DNA of 64,000 nucleotides from Icerya purchasi (taxonomy: Eukaryota; Arthropoda; Insecta; Hemiptera; Monophlebidae), in NCBI GenBank assembly GCA_039619475.1, contig CM077116.1:21975443-22039442 (forward strand). Direction: 5' to 3'. Both the position numbers and the translations under genes were made by a program. The notes beneath the pieces were generated by a model. It saw only the letters and a program-made list of their open reading frames with translations, did no database searches and was not told where the DNA came from. This document shows positions 44,640-56,302 of the stretch, in pieces (positions within the stretch are counted from its first letter, which is position 1; every line of letters starts with the position of its first letter).

Positions 44640-45900
44640 TTTTTTACGTCAACGAGACTATTAGCTCAAGAATTGAAACGGGGCAGAAAAAAGTTGTGTA
44701 TTCTGAAACCGGTCAAGATGAAAAATAAAAATAATTCGAAGTCAGTAATAACAGAAGTAGAAAGGAATGCAAGAATACGAGAAGCATCGTAAATATGGGA
44801 ATACTAGGTTTTAATTGAGCGGAATACAAAGATGATTATTTATTGGAATAAGCCGAATATTTAAATAAAAAGTGGTCAACGTCACAACGAACGTGGGTAG
44901 AAAGAAATGAAAAAAAGCAAGAAGAACCGGATGCAGATGAGAAGTGAGAAAATGACTCAGGAAAGTGACTGTGATTAAATCGGAGCTGACAAATAGCAAA
45001 GATTGTGGAAAGTCTTAGAGAGCGGAAGTATCCAGAAAACCATGAACGAGAAGGAAGAGATGGTTGAATAGAAAGATGAAAGGATCCAGAATTAGAAAAT
45101 GAAGAATAGAAATTAAACTATAATCTGGAATGAGTAGCTTAAAGAAAGAAGTGGAATATTATGAGGTGAACACGCGCCTAAAGATTTGTCACTAAAAATA
45201 TGGGAACTAAAAAATCCATGTAAGCTTGTTATTCTTAATGTCTGAATGGCCTGCAATCCAAAGATTACTGATGAGAAAGCATATGAGAAATATCATACAA
45301 TGGGAAGAAGGAGAACGAAGAGGAGCCTGAGATAGTTTGCACAACATTTTTAAAGTCTGAGATCGTTATGATTTTATAGAAAACTAAAGAGGAGAAAATA
45401 AAGAGAACGGTGTGTAAGGTAGTAGTAGATTCCGCATAGAAAATTAGGCGGAAAGAGAAGAGTTTAAAAAATTCAGAATAATTCAAAGTAGAACAGAAAA
45501 AAGCAGAACCAACTCCTTTTGGCTCTTCAAAGCCGCCAATGAAGAAAGTGAAGCGCAAAACATTGGAAAATACAATTTTGACGATGTGGAAGAATTGGTA
45601 AAGAAAGATATTTAATAATAGGATGGAGGAAACTAGGAAAATTGAAAGAAAAAAAAAAACACGGAAAAATGAGGGAGTTTATCGTGACTGAAAATATACG
45701 GGATGAAAATTGTGGAAGAAGAAATGAAGAGTAAAATTAGAATTTTCTTATAAGGAAATCGCCATTTATGAACGATAGATGAGTAAATAGAAAAAAGTGA
45801 AGAAGATGAAATATTCAGTGAAAAAACGATAATCTAAGTACAATCTACGAATGGAGATGGCTGGAACCGAGACCGTAGACAAGCGTTAAGCATTTTGAAC
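44640..45900 (-). mobile_element. RNase H-bearing LINE fragment
   Basis: Minus strand. The RNase H core is at 45265-45558 (GVGSAFFCSTLNYSEFFKLF, FYAESTTTLHTVLFIF, ISDFKNVVQTISGSS). A further decayed piece (44811-44999) lies towards the 3' side. The 3' end GAGCTAATAGTCTCGTTGAC followed by an A-rich tail is at 44640-44668. The catalytic Asp of the TDGS-type start is no longer visible. The upstream edge is approximate. Confidence 0.7.
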
Positions 45901-45904
45901 GCTG

Positions 45905-46610
45905 TTTAATTTTGAAAGGAAAGATCTGGAGAAATTACCATAAATGAAGCAACTGCAGTCTAGGCTAGACTGTGATGGTAAAAAAAGAGAAGAAAAACCC
46001 CGAAGTAACGAGAAAGAATTTACAAGGGGAGTTGGACTATTATTTAGAGCGAGACTGATTAAAATAAGGATTAAAGGAACGGAAAATTGCCTTGCCTTCA
46101 GTGTTCCTATAGCGTCTCATTCTATTTCTACGTCTGCATTCCTGGTCTCTTCTGTTCTTGCGAATTTTTGTAAAAAATTTGGCAGCCCTGAAGTGACGGA
46201 CATTTCTCTCTGTTTTCCTTTTTTATCTCAACCATTTTTTTCTTTTGTTTATGTTACTGGATCTCAGCTTCTTGAAGCAGTTTGGGCTAATATTTTTTGC
46301 TACGTTTTTCCAGTGTTATCTTTCGAGCTTTGTTCTTAACGGTTCTAATATATAGTTCAGTAGCGATATTTTTGTCTTGTTTTTTTTTTTTTTTTTTTTT
46401 GTAATACGTTCAGAGATGGTTTACATAACGGCCGGTATAAACATTGAAGCTACGTAAGGAATCATTGGGAATTTGAGTTGAAATAACAGTGAGTCCATTT
46501 GAGTGAACGTATTCGTGACAGAGCGAAGTAACTATTGTAAAATGTGTGAACATGGATGTTATTTTAACTGTAACAGCTATAGCTTGAAGGATGGATGATT
46601 TTATACGTTC
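45905..46610. other. Unassigned stretch
   Basis: An open frame at 45944-46339 (plus) has no recognisable motif. A GGGCTAATATTTTTTGCTAC at 46283 could be a very decayed LINE 3' end. Poly-T at 46380-46400. Confidence 0.3.
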
Positions 46611-46639
46611 AGTGATTGCAGATCATCTCCTCATGGAAC

Positions 46640-47300
46640 ATCTCCGTGAATTAGACCTTATCAATGACATTGCACCTCCTTGTGTCTGCACTTTTGACAA
46701 TTTGTCAGTTATTCATCATTCTCCCGATATATTTTCTCCATACGCGCTACTTTAGTCGATTTCATACTCGAAACTTTTCGGTCCAATTCACCGAAAAAAA
46801 GACTTCCCTAGAAATCGATGGTGTGCCGTGTTTGTTTATTAAAGCTTTGAGTGAAAGAACAAAAAAAATTGTTCTGTTTTTAACAAACTTCTAAGCAGGG
46901 ATTAATCCCTGACGATTGGTAGTGGTTCCCATTCGTAACCTTCGGAAATTGAGGCAGGTTATATGGGTCTATTTAGCTGGTGGCCTTCTGTTTCAGTAAG
47001 TGTCTTTTGAGTTGATCATTAAAAACAGACTCACTCGATAGATCGAAAGTAGCGGAATTTTCCACAGGGTATGTTTGGGTTCCAACCCGGTATTAGCTCA
47101 TCGGACTTCATTGTCCACTTTCTAAATTACGTATACTAACACTTTATTAATAGAGAGTTTCTTCTGGCGACCTTTTTGGTTATCTAAGAGGCTTTTGATG
47201 ATATTAAAGTATTCCTATTTTATTTAATCGACCATTTAACATTGACATTTCCACTAACATATTTCTATGTTAGTCGTTCTTAAAGAGGACTTTGCATTTT
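46640..47300 (+). pseudogene. LINE reverse transcriptase relic
   Basis: Plus strand in shifting frames: FTEKKTSLEIDGVPCLFIKA (about 46780-46845), AGLIPDDW (about 46896-46920), SFELIIKNRLTR (about 47005-47040), FQPGISSSDFIVHFLNYV (about 47075-47130), NREFLLATF (about 47150-47180). The order K(K/T)..G.DG.P, Y/FELI..RL, Q.GF..G.S..D, LATFLD-like is the N-terminal half of a non-LTR RT. The YADD half is not seen. Many stops. Confidence 0.7.
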
Positions 47301-47504
47301 GTTAATCCCGTCACAAAAAGCACCTATGTACATGACTTTGTTTTGTTTGTTTCCCACAATAATATTTTCGTATATTAAAATCAACCTTGTTGAACTAACT
47401 AAGAGGTACACTAGGAAGAATTGGTTAACGTGTATTCATGAATGCAGTCTGTTCTACCTTCTATATACCCTGGTTTTACTTTATTCCTCTCTCTGTCTCT
47501 ATAT

Positions 47505-47733
47505 AATAATAGTAAGTCCCATACCCTTAACAGGGCGTCAGGCATTGTGGAATTAAGCTTTTTATAATGTACTAAGCCCAATGGATCTGATAAGAATACC
47601 GGGGCCAGTTTCTTTCTATCGGTCGCCTTTAAATTATTTCAGGCTGAGAGCGACTTGGATTCGGATGAGACAAGTATCGATTCGTGATCTCTGATTTAAT
47701 AGCATACATTTTAACCACTAGGCTGCCGCGCTT
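47505..47733 (-). mobile_element. tRNA-related SINE, copy 1
   Basis: Minus-strand order: head with an A-box-like GGCAGCCTAGTGGTTAAAAT and a B-box-like ACGAATCGATAC, body GACCGATAGAAAGAAACTGG and AGTACATTATAA, tail CCTGTTAAGGGTATGGGACT. Body phrases recur in the copy at 52722-52925. Confidence 0.6.
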
Positions 47734-48242
47734 CCTTCTTTCGGTCTAATACGTCCTTTTGTTTTGCAACCATCTACCATTTGCATATGGGACATTCCAA
47801 ATTGGTTCTCAGTTTTCTCGATGTTGATTCGTTCTGTTCGATATGCTTCAATCATTCTTGTAAAAATTTTAGAGAGGGTATTAATCATTCTGAGTAGTTC
47901 TCGTGACGGAACAAATACCTAATAACACATTCCCATTCTATTGTATATACGCATTGTTCTGCTCAGGTAATCTGCCTTTAATAGAATTATTTAATTTTTT
48001 GTGTGTTAACATGATTGTTATTTAATGAGTTAGAATGTCTTTTTTTTTATTTTATTTTTTTTTTTGTGTATTTTAAATTATTTGTTTTTTATTTTTCGCT
48101 ATATGACATTTTTTTCTTTTTTCTTTTCTTCAAATAAGGAAGAGGTTTTTAAGTATTCTGAATTATTTTTTATGTGTTAGTGTAGAGAAGTTGGCCAAAT
48201 GGATATTTCTTTCCGCGACAAAAAAAAAATGTTTTTTTAGCC

Positions 48243-48246
<4 letters not shown>
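47734..48246. other. AT-rich spacer
   Basis: No coding signal; long T runs. Confidence 0.4.
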
Positions 48247-48279
<33 letters not shown>

Positions 48280-51117
48280 TATAATTTATTTATTTAAAGT
48301 CGCTCGGCAGCTAAGGCCATTTACGACGCCAAGAAGTTACATCTTATAAGTATAGAGAAAAGAACAAAAACGAGAAGTTTCATCTTATAAGTATAGATTA
48401 GTAAATGAAAAGAACAAAAAAGGAAATCAAAATAAACAATAGAAAGAGAAAACAGAAAAAAAAGGAAAGAAAAGGAAAGGAAAGGAAAAGAAAGGAGGTA
48501 AGCGCTGCGGAATAATAAAATTATATAAAAGGAAAAAGTCGGGTAAGCTTTAAAAATTTGAAGATTTTTTCGCAGGCCTTTTCATTGTCTGCCAGAATTT
48601 CGGCCAGACCAGCATCCTCCTTGAAGCAGGCGGCTCTCTCTTGCCGAAATTTGCGGCATGAGGTGAGGAGATGTTCCACCGTAACCGGCGCTCCACAAAT
48701 TTCACATGTCGGTTGTAGTAGTTTTTGAACCAGGTGACTATGTGCGTGGAGGTAGTGGCCTATGCACAGGCGAGCTAGTGTTGTTTCCTCATGTCGGTCC
48801 TGTCGGTATGGGGTGCTCCATCGCCGAAGATTTCCCTTGACTTTGAACAGTTTCTGAGAGCGGCAGTTTTGTTCCCATTCGTGTTGCCATACGGAGTATA
48901 CGTGTTTTTTTAGTTTGGACTTCAGATGTTAGTTGTTTTTCTTATTCTGTCCTCTAAATTTTGTTAATTGCTGTAACTAGCGTTAGGGGCTTCAGCCATA
49001 TGTTGATCTGCATGAAGGCTGTCAATTGGACTGCAGTGTAATGCGCTTGTGATTAGTCTTAATGCGGAATTCTGAACAGTGTTTAACCTGTTCGGCATAT
49101 TAGGTTTAGCAGATCTGTAGATGATCGAACCGTAATCTATTTTAGACAGCGTAAGAGTGGAATAGAGGTTCTGCAGGCATTTCCTATCTCCGCCCTATTT
49201 TGTATGAGCTGTCATTTTGAGGACGTTGAGAGATTTTTGACATTTCACTTTAAGTTCATCGATGTACCTGGACCAAGACAGCTTCTTGTCGAATACTAAT
49301 CCAAGGATTTTGACCGTTGGGGCTGATCTAATGGGGCTGTTGTCCAGAATTATTTTTCAGCCTGAAGGAGATTTTCGTTTATTATTGAAAATAATGCTAC
49401 CCGTTTTTTCAGCTGAGAAGGCTAAGCCCTGGTTTGTAGACCACTCTTGTAATTTATCGATCGTGTTTTGAAGCCGAATTCTTAGACTTTCCATCTTTGC
49501 AGATGTCATGTATATTGTGAGATCTTCCGCGAAAAGATTATATTTTACGGGCGGTTCAATGATTTTGGACAGGTCGGATATGTCTACTATGAATAAGGTC
49601 GAACTAATTATCGAGTCTTGAGGCGTACCGTTTTCTTGACTTCTAGGGGACGACAAGATGATATCTTTTATCCGAACCTAAAATGTGCGGTCTTTCAAGG
49701 ATGCCTTCACGAAATTAAGCAAGTTTCCAGTGACATTCCAGTTTACCAGGGTTTGAATGATTTTATGTCGCCATATACGATCAAAAGCCTTCTCCAGGTC
49801 AAAGCTTATGAGCATTGCGGACTGATTCGAAACAAAGCCGTCACATATTTGCCGGTGGAGTTTTACTAGATGGTCCATCGTGCATCTCTGCGATCTGAAC
49901 CCGAACTGCATTGGATCAAGAAGTTGCTTTGTTCGAGTATCCATATTAGACGAGCGTTTATCATTTTCTTCAGACGTTTGCATAAATAATTGGTCAGGGA
50001 AATGGGGCGGTAGCTGCCAGGGAGATTGGTTTTTTTCCGGGCTTTAAATCTGGAATTATATGAGCCATTTTCTAAGCATTTGGAATTTTCCTCGATGTCC
50101 AAATTAAATTGTAGAATTGGAGAATTGTGCTAAGGGATTCCGCAGGGAGTTTTTTGATCATATCGATATGTATGCCATCCGGCCGGGGAGCAGAGGATTT
50201 CATATGATTCAAGGCATCTATTAATTCATCATTGGTAAACGAAAACTCTTGCGTAGATGAAGTGGAGGGACGAGCTTCTTGGTCTTCACAGTTCCTTTTA
50301 ATAATTTTGAACGATTCTGAGTACGATTCAGTGGCGGATGATTTATGGAAATGATCGGCCAGACTTTCCACAATATTCAACTTGCTGCAAATTGAGCCGG
50401 AATTTGATGTTATCGACGAGATGGTTGTGAATGTTTTTTTCTTCTTCGATAACATTTTGACTTTGTCCCAAACCTTCTTGATTGAAGCCTGGAATTGAAC
50501 GTAGATGTAAATCGTATCCAAGACTGTCTTCTTGATTCTCTAAGGAGCCTTTTGCACTTTGCCCGGGCGATTTTGAAGTTTTTAAGATTTTCTTGCGTCG
50601 GGTGACGCTTTGCTCTAGACAGGAGTCTATTCTTTTCCGTGACCGCTCTGCTACAATCATGGTTCCACCATATCGTTTGTCTACGTGTCGTTCGCGGACT
50701 ATTTTTCGGAACACTATCGGAAGCGGCTGCCGTTAATTCCTTAATTATATGCTCATTAATCTTGTTGACATCGTTAGTGTTTTCTGGAAGTTTTAGATTT
50801 GCCGACTGGGAGAATAATTCGCAGTTAGCGTTTTTAAGCCTCCAGCTGGGGAATTGTTGGGTATTATTGTTATTTTCTGAGGATTCTATCGCTATGACCA
50901 ATGGAAAATGGTCGCTTCCAAAAAGAGATGCAAGGGGTTCCCACTTTGTTACGTGGGCAATAGAATGGCTACAAAATGATAAATCGATAGCTAAGAGCGA
51001 TCCATTAAACACATTGAAGTGAGTGTTACTACCAGTGTTTAACAGTGTTAGGTCGAAACAATCCAGAATCTTCTCAATATATTTTCCTCTTCGGTTGGAA
51101 AACTTTGAACCCCAGAT
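48247..51117 (-). mobile_element. Jockey-like LINE, 5'-truncated, 2.9 kb
   Basis: Longest element in the window. From high to low on the minus strand: endonuclease C-terminal half (IWGSKFSNRRGKYIEKILD; LLAIDLSFCSHS; GSDHFPLVI; 50810-51117), linker (50400-50800), RT fingers (PGSYRPISLTN, about 50000), palm (FGFRSQRCTMDHLVKLHRQ, FDLEKAFDRIW; 49678-49983), and FAEDLTIYM in place of FADD (about 49525-49550). The thumb is LGLVFDKKLSWSRYI (about 49250-49310). The C-terminal knuckle CEICGAPVTVEHLLTSC is at about 48650-48705, with stop near 48519. The 3' UTR ends with GCCGAGCGACTTTAAATAAA and a poly-A (T run 48247-48274). Few stops, so relatively young. Confidence 0.9.
48519..51012 (-). pseudogene. 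Jockey-like ORF2 relic (EN-RT-Zn knuckle)
   Basis: Nearly continuous reading across five overlapping open blocks (50410-51012, 50072-50521, 49866-50102, 49678-49983, 49357-49656), then unlisted frames down to 48519. Small frameshifts separate the blocks. The second catalytic Asp pair of the RT reads AED rather than ADD, a damaging change. The C-terminus from LARLCIGHYLHAHSHLVQKL through the CCHC-type knuckle to KLTRLFPFI is intact in one frame. Confidence 0.85.
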
Positions 51118-52020
51118 TTTTTTATTTGGTTCATTTGAACATTAGTCTAATAATTTGGTGGAAAGATCTTTATGTGCTCAAAGATGACCGATAAAAATCA
51201 ATCGTGCTTGTATGATAGGAGAAAGGGATGGGCAAAAATAAACGAAGCATTGTAGCGTTGCAGGAAGTAGGAATACTGTTTGATTAAAGAGAGGAGTAGA
51301 AAGAAGTTTGTTCCGTCGAAAGCGACGAACATTCAAACATTATGTGATCGCTGATTGTTGGAGGGATGTAAGATATTGCACGAGAGAAAAACAGAAAAGC
51401 GATGAAAAAAGCAAACCGTGCCCAGAACACAGGCGGCATATCGAAGAGAGATCAAACATTCGATAGAAGGAAAATCAAGATTACAGAGAAAGGAAACATT
51501 GGATAGACAAGTAAAAGGAATCCAGGTTAAAGAATAAGTAGAAATGACAGTTAAACCATAGTTTGCAATAAGGAGCTGTAGACAGAAGTGTATTATTGGT
51601 AAATGAAAATACGGTGAAGATAACCGAGCTAATGAGTCAAATAACTTATTTTCTTCATTTCTGGGGTGACCGGGAATCCATAAGAGATCGAGATTAAATA
51701 AGGAAGAAGAGATCTTCAATCAAGGAACGTATAAAAAGTATTACTTAGTCAGTAAAATGGGAAGGACTAGATGAGATAGCCTGCAACATGCTTTGGGAAT
51801 CTTACAGAATAAGGATATTGTTATAGATAGGTAGAGATCTGATAAAGAGAATGATATGAAAGATAGTAGTGGACCGGGTGTAGAATATTAAACAGAAGGA
51901 GAGAAATTTAAAGGATTCAGAGTAGTTTAAAGAAAGTCAAGAAAAGATTACGCCAACTCTATTCGGCTTTTGGAGCCGTCAGTTTAGATTGTATAGTAGT
52001 TGGAAAAGCATGAGTTTAGA
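51118..52020 (-). mobile_element. RNase H-bearing LINE fragment
   Basis: Minus strand. A decayed RNase H is at about 51700-51960 (LNYSESFKFLSF; SQSMLQAISSSPS), then the WIPGHPRNEENKLFDSLARL segment and C-terminal region (51333-51719). The 3' end is GACTAATGTTCAAATGAACC with A7 at 51118-51148. Its poly-A abuts the truncated 5' end of the Jockey-like LINE, so one inserted beside or into the tail of the other. Confidence 0.75.
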
Positions 52021-52200
52021 TTTTGTAAAAATTGCAGAATAGTTTTATGAACAGGAGAATAAGGGCAGTTAAGTGGATTAAGGAAAGAGGAAAAACTGAA
52101 GGAAAAAGTATGGGAACTTTTCGTAGATATAGATATATTGTTAAATGGGTCGGGAAATTTATTTTAATTATCACCTAGCAAAGTTGTTTTTTTCAAAACT
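52021..52200. other. Spacer
   Basis: Purine-rich continuation of the LINE upstream side; nothing recognisable. Confidence 0.3.
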
Positions 52201-52203
52201 ATC

Positions 52204-52361
52204 GATGTAATTAGGAAAATAATTTAGGGTAGATACCATGTTTAAAAAATTAATCTTAAAACCTTAACGTTTCGAGAAGCTCACACCCACCATAATGTTA
52301 AAGTTTTAAAATTAATTTTTTACACATGGTATCTACCGCAAATTGTTTTCCTAATTACATC
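52204..52361. repeat. Hairpin element, ~65-bp arms
   Basis: 52204-52268 (GATGTAATTAGGAAAATAAT...GTAGATACCATGT) is inverted at 52297-52361 (ACATGGTATCTAC...ATTGTTTTCCTAATTACATC). The loop is about 28 bp and there are few mismatches. No coding content. It may be a miniature fold-back transposon; no clear target duplication was seen. Confidence 0.75.
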
Positions 52362-52720
52362 AACCACGTAAGTTTTAAATGTTTAACTATTGATGTATCC
52401 GAATTTAAGATTCACTGACACGATATTAGAAACACAAATGACGCGCTGTCCATGTCGGTAGAAGAAACGGTTTGGGACACAAGTTTATTAGTTGGCTGCC
52501 TGAGTTTAATTAGTTGTTTTGTCGTTTACTATGATTTATTAGGAATGTGTATGTTTTCGAAATAAAATTAAGATTCTATTTTCATAATTATTATTGGGCT
52601 TCGATTGCTGAGAATACATGTGTTAGTTATATGAATTTGCATCTAATAAAAAACGTCTCATTGTTCTCAATTAATATTTTAAATGTTTAATAATTTTTAA
52701 ATTTAATATGTCCTAGTTAA
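52362..52720. other. AT-rich spacer
   Basis: Nothing recognised. Confidence 0.35.
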
Positions 52721-52721
52721 T

Positions 52722-52925
52722 AGCGCAATAGCTTGATTAAGGTGCTCAGATACTAAGGAGAGGTCCCGGTTTCGAAACCGAAGTTACTTTCAGGTGTACC
52801 CAGCTTGAAATAACCCGGTAGCAGACCGAAAAGTAGAAAGGAACCACTTCAGATCTGTTAGAATTAATACATTATAAGCCGTAAATTTTCATCCCCGTTA
52901 CCCTGTTAAGGACATAAGATTCACT
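52722..52925 (+). mobile_element. tRNA-related SINE, copy 2
   Basis: Plus strand: A-box-like ATAGCTTGATTAAGGTG, B-box-like CCGGTTTCGAAACCG, body AGACCGAAAAGTAGAAAGGA and AATACATTATAA, tail CCTGTTAAGGACATAAGATT. The order of these blocks matches copy 1 at 47505-47733, with indels. Confidence 0.6.
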
Positions 52926-53970
52926 TTATTTTTTTTATGTTTGTTTTCAAGTACGCAAGAATTAAATATAGTGCAGCGTACGAAACCACTTTAGCGCCAG
53001 CATATGTGTATATAAAAAATTGAAAAAAATCAATTCCTCTTCCCAACACACACACATATATTAAAGTCGTCGTTGATATTAAAAAAAAAAAACCATTTTT
53101 AAAAATCGTTTAGAATATGTAACGTTCTTTGACGTAGATTTTTTAAAAAGAATTATATAATCGATTAAAATTTACTTTTTCATAGGTATAGGAAAACTGT
53201 CACTTTGAATTCAAGGGGTGTTTCTATAGCAAGATTATCGAGTTTATTTGTCTATGTAGGTATAATTACGGCATACAGGTGCATGACATTTTATATTAAG
53301 TTGTGAGTAATATTTTTCATAACTTTATATCGGTATTCTACGGATTATTCGTCAACGGGGGAACATAATTTTTTGTGACAAAGTTGACTTAACCAGGGTG
53401 GGGGGATTCCGTTAAACATAATATAGTAATGAAGGGAGGGTGTTCCAGTACGACATCGGTTTAATTACAGAATGATCTCTAGGATTCCTTTTTCAGGCCA
53501 ACAGGGCTCTGCTAGTTTTATCCGTTGTAAAAGTTTTTCTTAAGAGGATGTTCTCGTCAAGCGATCCAAAAATTACCCTATTTTCTTGATTTTCTTTTCA
53601 TAGAAGGACGTAAATGAAGTTCACTCAAGATTTTTTGGACATATTTAATGTCTTAGGGTACTAAAAAAAAGGTTTTTTATTGAAAAATAATGGCATGGGA
53701 ATTAGTTATTCGCTCTGTAATAAAAAAAAAAGGTGTTCAATTGGTGGGAACTTATTTGAATTCATAATTTCAAACAAATTTGTAAAATATATATTTGTTG
53801 GCAATAAGATCGATAAAAAGTTGGAAATCAATAAAATAGCGGACCTGATTTTTCTTTTCTTTTTTTTCGCTCTTTAAAGTGTTATAAAAAATAAAGTAAC
53901 AGCAAAACGAATCATTTCAAAAGTTTAAGTTCCAATAAATTTAATGTACTTTAAAAAAAAAAAAAAAAAA
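52926..53970. other. AT-rich spacer
   Basis: No gene recognised. The frame at 53680-53877 is low-complexity. A GTCTTAGGGTACTAAA at 53650 vaguely resembles the end of the Mutator-like element at 60033 but is not convincing. Confidence 0.4.
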
Positions 53971-53974
53971 AGAA

Positions 53975-54840
53975 TTTTTGAGTTACGGTTTCCACCAGTT
54001 TAAAAAACATGGTTTTCCAGGAAACACGTTTAAAGATTTGGTTAACAATTTTTGGAAGGTAAAGAATGGGCCATATATTAATCCTTCCTCGACTTCATAA
54101 AGTTGCAATTGAGACAGTTGGTTCGATTTTCTCGATAATGCAGCTGATCTTGCGCTAACTGTTATACTATTTTTAGCAGCATTTATATGCACATTATCTG
54201 ATACCTTGACAAAGTTGTTTGCGTCGAGTCCAACGGCTATTCCCAACAAATCCATAATTTTTAATAGTGACCTTCATTAAATAAACAGATCGCTATGTAT
54301 AAGTGGTAATTTCGACGGTTTTTGCGCTGCAGTATAGACGTTTCGGCGCAAGCTTCCATATGCAAGCGTTGACGAACTCGTTTGAATTTTGAGTGTTACC
54401 TTTCAAACACTGATTCATCAAATCATCTGGCGATAAAGTTTTGAAAACGGGTTTAATGGCATCTTGACCTTTTTCTGATAGAGGAGGTTTATGCTTAAAT
54501 GATTCGAGAGTACCGTCAGCTTTAGCCACGCGTTACTTACACCAACTCTCTTTGCCTTCCAGACAGCGCGACTGCTGCGGATTTTTGTCGCCTATATAGT
54601 TTTCATTTTTGACGCCAAGCAATGTAGTCGATCGTGTAAACATTTCTCTTACCGCGTCAACTTCCATTTTTTCGACACTTCCATGACTTCGCATTACACT
54701 CTTCGCCGTACTTTCCTTCCATATATCATATTCGCTCGAACCTTTTTTTTTTTTTTTTTTATTTCCAATTGGTGCAGCTTTGGCAGTACGTCGATTTAAC
54801 GACGACATCCGTAACTTTATTCGTAAAGTTTCCAATTAAT
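53975..54840 (-). pseudogene. Mutator-like transposase relic, internally deleted
   Basis: Minus strand. SVEKMEVDAVREMFTRST, then LGVKNENYIGD (54580-54680), is joined directly to KNPQQSRCLEGKESWCK at 54533. In the family, the DGDSK catalytic region and a long stretch separate these, so there is an internal deletion. Next come LSPDDLMNQCLKGNTQNSNE and FVNACIWKLAPK (54293-54529), then MDLLGIAVGLDANNF and YEVEEGLIYGPFF (53983-54255). The order and phrases fit the Mutator-like transposase domain family (Pfam 'Mutator', from memory). Frames shift between blocks. Confidence 0.7.
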
Positions 54841-55300
54841 GGTGCAACGCCAAATAATAACGTCTCTTTTTTCGGGAGCCATCTCCTGACACATTTAAGT
54901 GCAAAGGTTCATTTCCAGTTGCAGAATACAGATAAATTTCTTCATTAACTGTTTTTTTTTTCTTGAAAGATTTCGTGAACGGATTTCGTTGCTATGTGCA
55001 AGTTTTCAAGAAAAGGGTAATATATAGCCGTAATGACGATGTAATGTCTAAAAGAGCAGAAAACATTTTTAAATTTCGCAGGTCTCCTCTCGTCATACGC
55101 ATAGCAAACATTAAACAATGATTTCTGAGCAATGATAAAATTGAGACGAACAGGAACGTTGCGCCATTAACTTGAAAGCAACTTCTGCACCATTCGTTTT
55201 AAAAAATGTAACGTCACTATTACAAAATTTTCACTTAACAAACGTGCTAAGAAAAGAAAAAACATTTAAGAAACGAAAAATAAAAGATTATATCAACAGG
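54841..55300. other. Spacer upstream of Mutator relic
   Basis: May include the lost 5' part of the Mutator-like element, but I recognise nothing. Confidence 0.3.
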
Positions 55301-55505
55301 CACTTCGTCCTAACTGGCTATCCTTACTCCTTATAATGTTGTTTGTATTTTCTCATTTCCTTCTGTTTCGGTTATTCCTGCCCTTTGAAGTATTTTTATC
55401 CTCTGTCCTTAAACGCGTAAGAATATAAATGTATTGCTCCTCCTTCCTATTTTTTGGGCTAATGTCCTTGCTGACAAACCCACTTAAAATTTAGAAAAGA
55501 AAAAG
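55300..55505 (+). mobile_element. LINE 3' end scrap
   Basis: About 150 bases of decayed C-terminal sequence, then the family 3' end GGGCTAATGTCCTTGCTGAC with AAACCCA (55456-55482), then an A-rich tail. Confidence 0.6.
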
Positions 55506-55739
55506 GCGCAGTTGTGTACGAGCGTATAAAGAGCAGAGAGGGACGGATTAGACATGCAGAAGAAATGGTTAGAAGTTCAACGGCTTTATGGATGTTGAGA
55601 GAGGTAAGTGGAATAGGAAAGTTAAAGTTACGTAATAAGCGGAAAGAATATTCAAAGATACAGAGAATTGAAGCGGAGAAGAAGATGAATAAGGGTACGA
55701 TAGAAAAACACGTAAAAATTCGTTTTTAAAAAGTCGCCG

Positions 55740-56203
55740 AAATTCGGATAAGTCAAACCGTAAACGAGTTGGACTCTCTTTGCTGGAATTCGGGACCGGG
55801 CATTTATGTGCTACTAACTGTCAATAAATCGGTCTGTAACTATGAAAGGCTGATACTTTCGGGAAAATTTGGCCATTCTTTGCTGCTTTTCTCCAGATTT
55901 CGCTTCTTTCTAATTCCCTCCCCATACTGTCCCTTCCATCCTGATGATGCAGTTATATGCGACGTTGATTATGTGTTCTTCCAGTGTTCATCTCTTTCTG
56001 TGGACCGTTCTGTATTCCTATCTGTTGAGGCTTGGGCTTTCTGCTCCTTATCGTGCTTCCTATTATCCTGTTCTTTCCTTCCTCACTAGTTGTTCCTGCT
56101 ATTTGTTCCTTTTTAGCAAAGATTTCTGATTGGATTAAAATATAACCGACTTCTTTCCTTACTATTTGTTTCTGAGTAAAGGTCCCTGATTGATGAGCCA
56201 AAA
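55740..56203 (+). mobile_element. RNase H-bearing LINE C-terminal fragment
   Basis: The plus-strand frame 55769-56089 contains SRFRFFLIPSPYCPFHPDDA then CDVDYVFFQCSSL, which correspond to the RFRF...CDADHILFEC region of related copies. The tail with TCCCTGATTGATGAGCC is followed by a long A run from 56202. Confidence 0.7.
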
Positions 56204-56218
56204 AAAAAAAAAAAAAAA

Positions 56219-56302
56219 CAAAAAAAAAAGCGAAATAAGAGTAAAAAATCAATGGCCCATCCATTGATTTTTTACTCTTATTTCGCTTTTTTTTTTTTTT
56301 GT
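56219..56302. repeat. Perfect long palindrome
   Basis: AGCGAAATAAGAGTAAAAAA followed by TCAATGG is mirrored after a ~5-base centre by its exact complement. The flanking A run and T run extend the stem to about 38 bp. It sits at the poly-A end of a LINE. This could be a snap-back insertion, a hairpin element, or a sequencing/assembly artefact. Confidence 0.85.

Noticed and set aside
45944..46339. 131-codon plus-strand frame with a possible LINE 3' end at 46283
   Set aside because: The match to the family 3' terminus is short, and no tail or coding motif supports it.
53650..53670. Possible TIR of the 54-kb Mutator-like relic
   Set aside because: GTCTTAGGGTACTAAA is only vaguely like the 60033 end, and no partner was found near 55 kb.
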